Below, piece after piece: positions 7,130 through 9,946 of a stretch of 9,946 bases of DNA (position 1 is its first letter; each line of letters opens with the position of its first letter). The notes beneath the pieces were generated by a model. It made no database searches. It had not been told where the DNA came from and was given only the letters and a program-made list of their open reading frames with translations. A program made the position numbers and the translations under genes. Source of the stretch: Halobacteriales archaeon QH_10_70_21 (GTDB lineage: Archaea; Halobacteriota; Halobacteria; Halobacteriales; Haloarculaceae). The stretch is from positions 1 through 9,946 of the forward strand of contig PXQM01000009.1 of the NCBI GenBank assembly GCA_003021325.1, written 5' to 3'.

Positions 7130-8206
7130 ATGACCGTACTCGTCACATCCATCGAACCGAGCACAGGCAAGACGGCCGTCGCGCTGGCGCTGGCGACCGC
7201 CGCGTCGGAACGCGGCCGGGACGTCGGCTACATGAAGCCCGTCGGCACCCGGCTGCAGTCGGCGGTCGGCAAGACGCTCGACGAGGACCCCCTGCTCGCC
7301 CGCGAGCTGCTGGACCTCGACGCCGAGACCCACGAGATGGAGCCGGTGGTCTACTCGCCGACCTTCGTCCAGGAGGCCATCCGCGGCCGGGAGGACCCCG
7401 ACGCTCTCGCCGAACGGGTCCGCGAGGGGTTCGACGGCCTGGCCGCCGCCCACGACGGGATGGTCCTCGAGGGCGGCGGCACGCTGACGACCGGCGGCAT
7501 CGTCGGGCTGACCGACCGGGACCTCGCGGACCTGCTTGACGCCACCGTCGTCCTCGTCGCCACCTTCGAGGAGCCCGGCGACGCCGACGACGTGCTCGCG
7601 GCCGCCGACGTCCTCGGCGACCGGCTCGGCGGCGTCCTCTTCAACAAGGTGCCGGACGCGGCCTTCGATACGCTGGCCAGCGACGTGGTCCCGTTCCTCG
7701 AGGACCGCGGCGTCCGGGTCTACGGGACAGTGCCCCGCGACGACGACCTGGCTGGGGTCACGGTCGCCGACCTCGGCTCCGAAATCGGTGCGGAGGTGCT
7801 GACGAGTGAGGCGCCGACGGACCGCCGCGTCCAGCGGTTCGTCGTCGGGGCGATGACCGCAAACGAGGCACTCGGTCAGCTCCGCCGGGTGCGGGACGCC
7901 GCCCTGGTGACCGGTGGCGACCGCAGCGACATCCTGACGGCCGCCCTCGAGGCGTCCGGTATCAACTGCCTCGTCCTGACCGGTGGGCTGCGGCCACCGG
8001 GTGCGGTCCTCGGCCGCGCCGAGTCCGAGGGCGTGCCCGTCCTCCTCGTCCGGACCGATACGAAGACGACCATCGACCGTACCGAGGCGGTCGTCTCGGC
8101 CGGCCGCACCCGGGACGCCGAGACGGTCGACAGGATGGGCGAGCTGCTCGACGACTACGCCGACGTCGACGCGATGCTGGACGCCGGCGCCGACGCCGAC
8201 CCGTAG
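7130..8206 (+). CDS. P-loop/DRTGG protein, phosphotransacetylase N-terminal-like, no catalytic domain
   Basis: The 358-residue protein has two domains. Residues 1 to about 215 are a BioD-like P-loop NTPase domain with GKT at 13-15 (EPSTGKTAVA); the first glycine of the classical Walker A is absent. There is a YMKPVGT stretch and an LEGGGT loop typical of the dethiobiotin-synthetase fold. Residues about 225-345 are a DRTGG domain, shown by VTGGDRSDI and CLVLTGGLRPPGAVL. This pair of domains is the N-terminal portion of long phosphotransacetylases (Pta), where it has a regulatory role, but the catalytic PTA domain is wholly absent and the gene ends normally. It is therefore unlikely to be a phosphotransacetylase, although such proteins are often labelled so. 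Location 13 bases behind the ADP-forming synthetase suggests it acts with, or senses metabolites for, acetate metabolism; this is inference. The earlier open frame overlaps the synthetase and is an Arg/Ser-rich shadow, so ATG 7130 is used. Confidence 0.85.
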   Translation: MTVLVTSIEPSTGKTAVALALATAASERGRDVGYMKPVGTRLQSAVGKTLDEDPLLARELLDLDAETHEMEPVVYSPTFVQEAIRGREDPDALAERVREGFDGLAAAHDGMVLEGGGTLTTGGIVGLTDRDLADLLDATVVLVATFEEPGDADDVLAAADVLGDRLGGVLFNKVPDAAFDTLASDVVPFLEDRGVRVYGTVPRDDDLAGVTVADLGSEIGAEVLTSEAPTDRRVQRFVVGAMTANEALGQLRRVRDAALVTGGDRSDILTAALEASGINCLVLTGGLRPPGAVLGRAESEGVPVLLVRTDTKTTIDRTEAVVSAGRTRDAETVDRMGELLDDYADVDAMLDAGADADP

Positions 8207-8224
8207 CGACGCGAGCCCTGCCTT

Positions 8225-8240
8225 CGGTCGTGTGCGACCG
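8225..8240. terminator. Perfect 6-bp hairpin after the synthetase/DRTGG pair
   Basis: CGGTCG and CGACCG enclose a TGTG loop, 18 bases after the stop at 8206 and ahead of the next promoter. The position suits transcript 3'-end formation, but there is no adjacent T-run; TTTT follows only at 8260-8263, where it belongs to the next TATA-like element. Confidence 0.25.
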
Positions 8241-8255
8241 CCGGCAGCCGCCCCC

Positions 8256-8267
8256 GACGTTTTGTAC
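8256..8267 (+). promoter_or_regulatory. TATA-like element of the 95-residue gene
   Basis: GTTTTGTAC stands out from the GC-rich surroundings and is centred about 26 bases before ATG 8289. This is the leaderless spacing and it supports that start codon. Confidence 0.45.
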
Positions 8268-8288
8268 CGCCGAGGCTCACTCTACTCC

Positions 8289-8576
8289 ATGAGCGGTTCC
8301 GCCACGACGGAGACGGCGACGCGGGTCGTCCTCAGCTACGACCCCGAGGCCATCGACGGTATCCCGCGGTTCTGGGTCGAGGACGAGCTCTCGAAAGCGT
8401 CATTCGAGGGGTACATCTCCCGGGCACACGACAGCCTCTCCGAGGGCGAGGCGTTCGAGGCGTCCGTCTCCAAGGGGTGCGGCGTCCCGGTGGACGTGAC
8501 GCTGCGGGTCGAGCGGCTGGAGGGCGGTCCCGGTATCGGCGAGGAGACCACCGTCGAGGTCCGACGTCGGGAGTGA
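8289..8576 (+). CDS. Small acidic protein of unknown function
   Basis: I do not recognise this 95-residue protein. It is acidic and soluble, with no signal peptide, membrane segment or metal-binding cluster; its single cysteine lies in the GCGVP stretch. The sequence reads as a compact globular fold, with FWVEDELSKASFEGYISRA in the middle and alternating strand-like stretches (VDVTLRVERL, TTVEVRRRE) at the end. The open frame extends upstream to 7983, but that part overlaps the DRTGG gene and is a Ser/Arg/Pro-rich shadow. ATG 8289 has a TATA-like element at the right distance. Base and codon use agree with neighbouring genes, so it is likely a real haloarchaeal gene, transcribed on its own. 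Confidence 0.75.
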   Translation: MSGSATTETATRVVLSYDPEAIDGIPRFWVEDELSKASFEGYISRAHDSLSEGEAFEASVSKGCGVPVDVTLRVERLEGGPGIGEETTVEVRRRE

Positions 8577-8618
8577 GGGCCGGGGCGTTCGACGGCGGAG
8601 GTGACGGCCTGATTGTGC

Positions 8619-8643
8619 GCCACCGGTAGGGCCTCACGGTGGC
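8619..8643. terminator. 7-bp stem-loop after the small gene
   Basis: GCCACCG (8619-8625) pairs perfectly with CGGTGGC (8637-8643) across an 11-base loop, 42 bases after the stop at 8576. It may mark the 3' end of that transcript, but no T-run is present and the site touches the first unit of the repeat region. Confidence 0.25.
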
Positions 8644-8724
8644 CTGACGGGGATGGTGACCGCACGGCGGTCTGAGGACGGGAGTGACCGGACGGCGGCC
8701 TGACGCCGAGTGTGACGTCGCGAC
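8641..8724. repeat. Three degenerate 28-base tandem repeats
   Basis: GGCCTGA or GGTCTGA recurs exactly every 28 bases, at 8641, 8669 and 8697, with GTGAC at the same offset (16) within each unit. Units one and two agree at 20 of 28 positions by hand count; unit three is weaker, and a possible fourth remnant begins at 8725 with GGCCGA. A further GGTGACGGCCTGA lies out of phase at 8600-8612. The period is not a multiple of three and the region is intergenic, so this is non-coding. There are no spacers, so it is not a CRISPR array. Confidence 0.55.
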
Positions 8725-8770
8725 GGCCGAAGCCGCCGCGCCGCCACGGTATCCCGGCCAACGTTACCTA

Positions 8771-8788
8771 GTCACAATAACACGTATT
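8771..8788 (+). promoter_or_regulatory. Probable promoter of the methyltransferase gene
   Basis: An AT-richer island, GTCACAATAACACGTATT, ends the intergenic region. CGTATT is centred about 27 bases before ATG 8812; ACAATAAC would give a short leader instead. Which of the two is the TATA element cannot be decided by eye. Confidence 0.35.
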
Positions 8789-8811
8789 CCGCGTCTCCGA
8801 CTATTTCGGTC

Positions 8812-9522
8812 ATGGACGACGCCTTCGGGGCGATGGTGCTGGACTACTGGAACGACGAGTACGACGGCAGCGGCGTCTACCGGAGTCACACCGGCGCGAC
8901 GCGGGACGGCCACCCCGAGTGGTACTTCGGGAGCTCGTTCGACCGTGAGACGGAGGCCGCGCTGGAGCGGGCCTGCGCCGTCGGCGGCGTGGTTCACGAC
9001 GCCGGCTGCGGCGCGGGGTCGCACGCGCTGGCGCTGCGGTCCGACGGGGCGGATGTCGTTGCGACGGACGTGAGTCCAGGGGCGCTTGCGGTCGCCCGGG
9101 AGCGGGGCATCGACCGTCTCGCCCGCGGGGACCTCCGGTCGCCGCCGGTCGTCGCCGACTGCGTTTTCCTGTCGGGCACCCAGTTCGGTCTCGGTGGGAC
9201 CGTCGAGGCTCTCCGGTCGACGCTGCGGTCGCTGGCCGCGGCGACGACCGACGGCGGCCGCGTCGTCGGCGACCTCAAGGACCCCTTCGAGGTGGCCGAC
9301 CGCCGGCTCGCCGGCCGCGAGGAGCTCGTCGCGTTCGACCGCGAGGCCGGGGTGGGCCGCCGGCGGATGCGGACGGAGTACCGGGACCTGGTGGGGCCGT
9401 GGGTGTCGCTGCTCTGTCTCAGTCCGGCAGCGGCCCGCGATGCCGTCCCGCCGACCCCGTGGTCGGTCACGGCGGTCCTCGAGGGCGACGGTGCCCGCTA
9501 CTACCTCGTTCTGGACCGGTAG
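8812..9522 (+). CDS. Class I SAM-dependent methyltransferase, substrate unknown
   Basis: The 236-residue cytosolic protein has a Rossmann-type methyltransferase core. Motif I, which binds S-adenosylmethionine, is VVHDAGCGAG (60-69), and the acidic end of strand 2 is Asp86 in VVATDVS. LARGDLRSPP (about 101-110) fits the region that contacts the adenine ring, and CVFLSGTQFGLGG fits motif IV and the loop after it. The N-terminal 55 residues (YWNDEYDGSG, HPEWYF) look like a substrate or cap region found in uncharacterised haloarchaeal methyltransferases. The C-terminal part has no extra domain. It stands alone between the repeat-bearing gap and a convergent bioD gene, so context gives no substrate. 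ATG 8812 begins just ahead of the conserved-looking part. A small-molecule substrate is possible, but this is not shown. Confidence 0.85.
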   Translation: MDDAFGAMVLDYWNDEYDGSGVYRSHTGATRDGHPEWYFGSSFDRETEAALERACAVGGVVHDAGCGAGSHALALRSDGADVVATDVSPGALAVARERGIDRLARGDLRSPPVVADCVFLSGTQFGLGGTVEALRSTLRSLAAATTDGGRVVGDLKDPFEVADRRLAGREELVAFDREAGVGRRRMRTEYRDLVGPWVSLLCLSPAAARDAVPPTPWSVTAVLEGDGARYYLVLDR

Positions 9523-9577
9523 GCGGGCGCTGCCGGCCGACCACAGAATTATATCGTTTGCCGCACTAACTGCGTGT

Positions 9578-9594
9578 GGAGCCTCTCGGGCTCC
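9578..9594. terminator. Hairpin between convergent genes
   Basis: GGAGCC and GGCTCC flank a 5-base loop. In RNA the stem could be lengthened by U-G and G-U pairs. It lies between the methyltransferase stop (9522) and the bioD stop (9601), so it could serve both strands as a shared terminator. An AT-rich stretch at 9545-9556 lies on the methyltransferase side, downstream of the hairpin when read from bioD. Confidence 0.35.
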
Positions 9595-9600
9595 GTAGTG

Positions 9601-9946
9601 TCACAGTGGGGGTTCCTCCCCCATCTGTTTGTGCAGCGGCGGGACGTTCTCGACGAGCGTCTCGTGTGCCGTCCGGTCGTCGAGCGACGATTCCGGCAGC
9701 GTCCGGACGGGGCAATCGCACATCGCCTCGAGCTCCCAGGGGGTGGTCCGCTCGGCCACGGTGGTGTTCTCGTAGCGGTTCAGCGCCACGCCGAGGACCG
9801 GTATCCCGCGACGCCTGGGCGCCTCGACGGTCAGGGCGGTGTGGTTCAGCGCCCCGAGCCCGGAGCGGGCGACCACGAGCGCCGGGAGCGAGAGGTCGGC
9901 GACTCGGCCCATCCCGAGGATGACGCCGGCACGGAGGTCCACGCCG
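9601..9946 (-). CDS. bioD: Dethiobiotin synthetase, C-terminal part (cut by window end)
   Basis: This cytosolic enzyme makes the ureido ring of dethiobiotin from 7,8-diaminopelargonate, CO2 and ATP, the penultimate step of biotin synthesis. About 114 C-terminal residues are present; family members have about 220-230, so the P-loop and catalytic lysine lie outside the window. The recognisable part is ADLSLPALVVARSGLGALNH, then TALTVEA and RRRGIPVLGVALN, the conserved NHT region and following strand of BioD. The end, VRTLPES, fits the family C-terminus. The reading frame runs through the window edge; the GTG at 9940-9942 is internal, not a start. The TGA stop is at 9601-9603, convergent with the methyltransferase. 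Other bio genes may lie beyond the right edge. The fold is the same as in the N-terminal domain of the DRTGG protein, but this copy has the true BioD signature. Confidence 0.85.
   Translation of the reverse strand, partial: GVDLRAGVILGMGRVADLSLPALVVARSGLGALNHTALTVEAPRRRGIPVLGVALNRYENTTVAERTTPWELEAMCDCPVRTLPESSLDDRTAHETLVENVPPLHKQMGEEPPL

Noticed and set aside
8641..8752. CRISPR array
   Set aside because: The 28-base units are adjacent without spacers and are strongly diverged; no cas genes are present.
8684..9073. Plus-strand open frame overlapping the methyltransferase start
   Set aside because: It is Arg/Thr/Pro-rich, starts in the repeat region, and overlaps the real gene in another frame.
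9576..9923. Plus-strand open frame opposite bioD
   Set aside because: The minus strand carries clear BioD motifs; the plus-strand translation is Arg/Ser/Pro-rich.
1..9946. tRNA, rRNA, insertion sequence or transposase
   Set aside because: None was recognised on either strand, including around the ybaK junction where one might be expected.

Overview
The window is haloarchaeal (class Halobacteria) chromosomal DNA. The evidence is strongly acidic predicted proteins, high GC with C/G-rich third codon positions, a Tat-type lipoprotein signal on the solute-binding protein, TATA-like boxes about 25 bases ahead of several start codons (typical of leaderless archaeal transcripts), and a single-chain ADP-forming acyl-CoA synthetase. 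The species cannot be named from the sequence.

Left part (1-4700) is an ABC importer operon of the sugar-type (CUT1) class, all on the plus strand. It has a Tat lipoprotein substrate-binding protein, two MalF/MalG-like permeases joined by an ATGA overlap, and a MalK/UgpC-like ATPase. The binding-protein gene is split by a +1 frame change near 1277-1283, so as written the importer lacks an intact receptor. A clear TATA element and a short AT-rich palindrome lie upstream of the operon. The substrate is not evident.

Junction (4701-5022). After the ATPase there is about 100 bases of non-coding DNA, then the last 56 codons of a YbaK/EbsC-type prolyl-tRNA-editing protein with no start and no N-terminal part. 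The gene was broken at about position 4800. The transporter block therefore probably abuts this point through an insertion, deletion or other rearrangement.

Right part (5023-9946) looks like ordinary haloarchaeal core genome and is visibly more GC-rich. It holds a 697-residue ADP-forming acetate/acyl-CoA synthetase, then, 13 bases later, a P-loop plus DRTGG protein that resembles the N-terminal part of large phosphotransacetylases but lacks their catalytic domain. Next come a 95-residue protein of unknown function, a 235-base intergenic region with decayed 28-base tandem repeats, and a class I SAM-dependent methyltransferase. On the minus strand, cut by the window end, is the C-terminal half of a dethiobiotin synthetase (bioD).

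Functionally, the left operon would import a solute, possibly a sugar. The acyl-CoA synthetase would make ATP while releasing acetate (or run in reverse to activate it). BioD belongs to biotin synthesis. I found no clear novel defence, mobile or CRISPR-type system. The most notable points are the truncated ybaK junction, the broken binding protein, the synthetase/DRTGG pair and the degenerate 28-base repeat.
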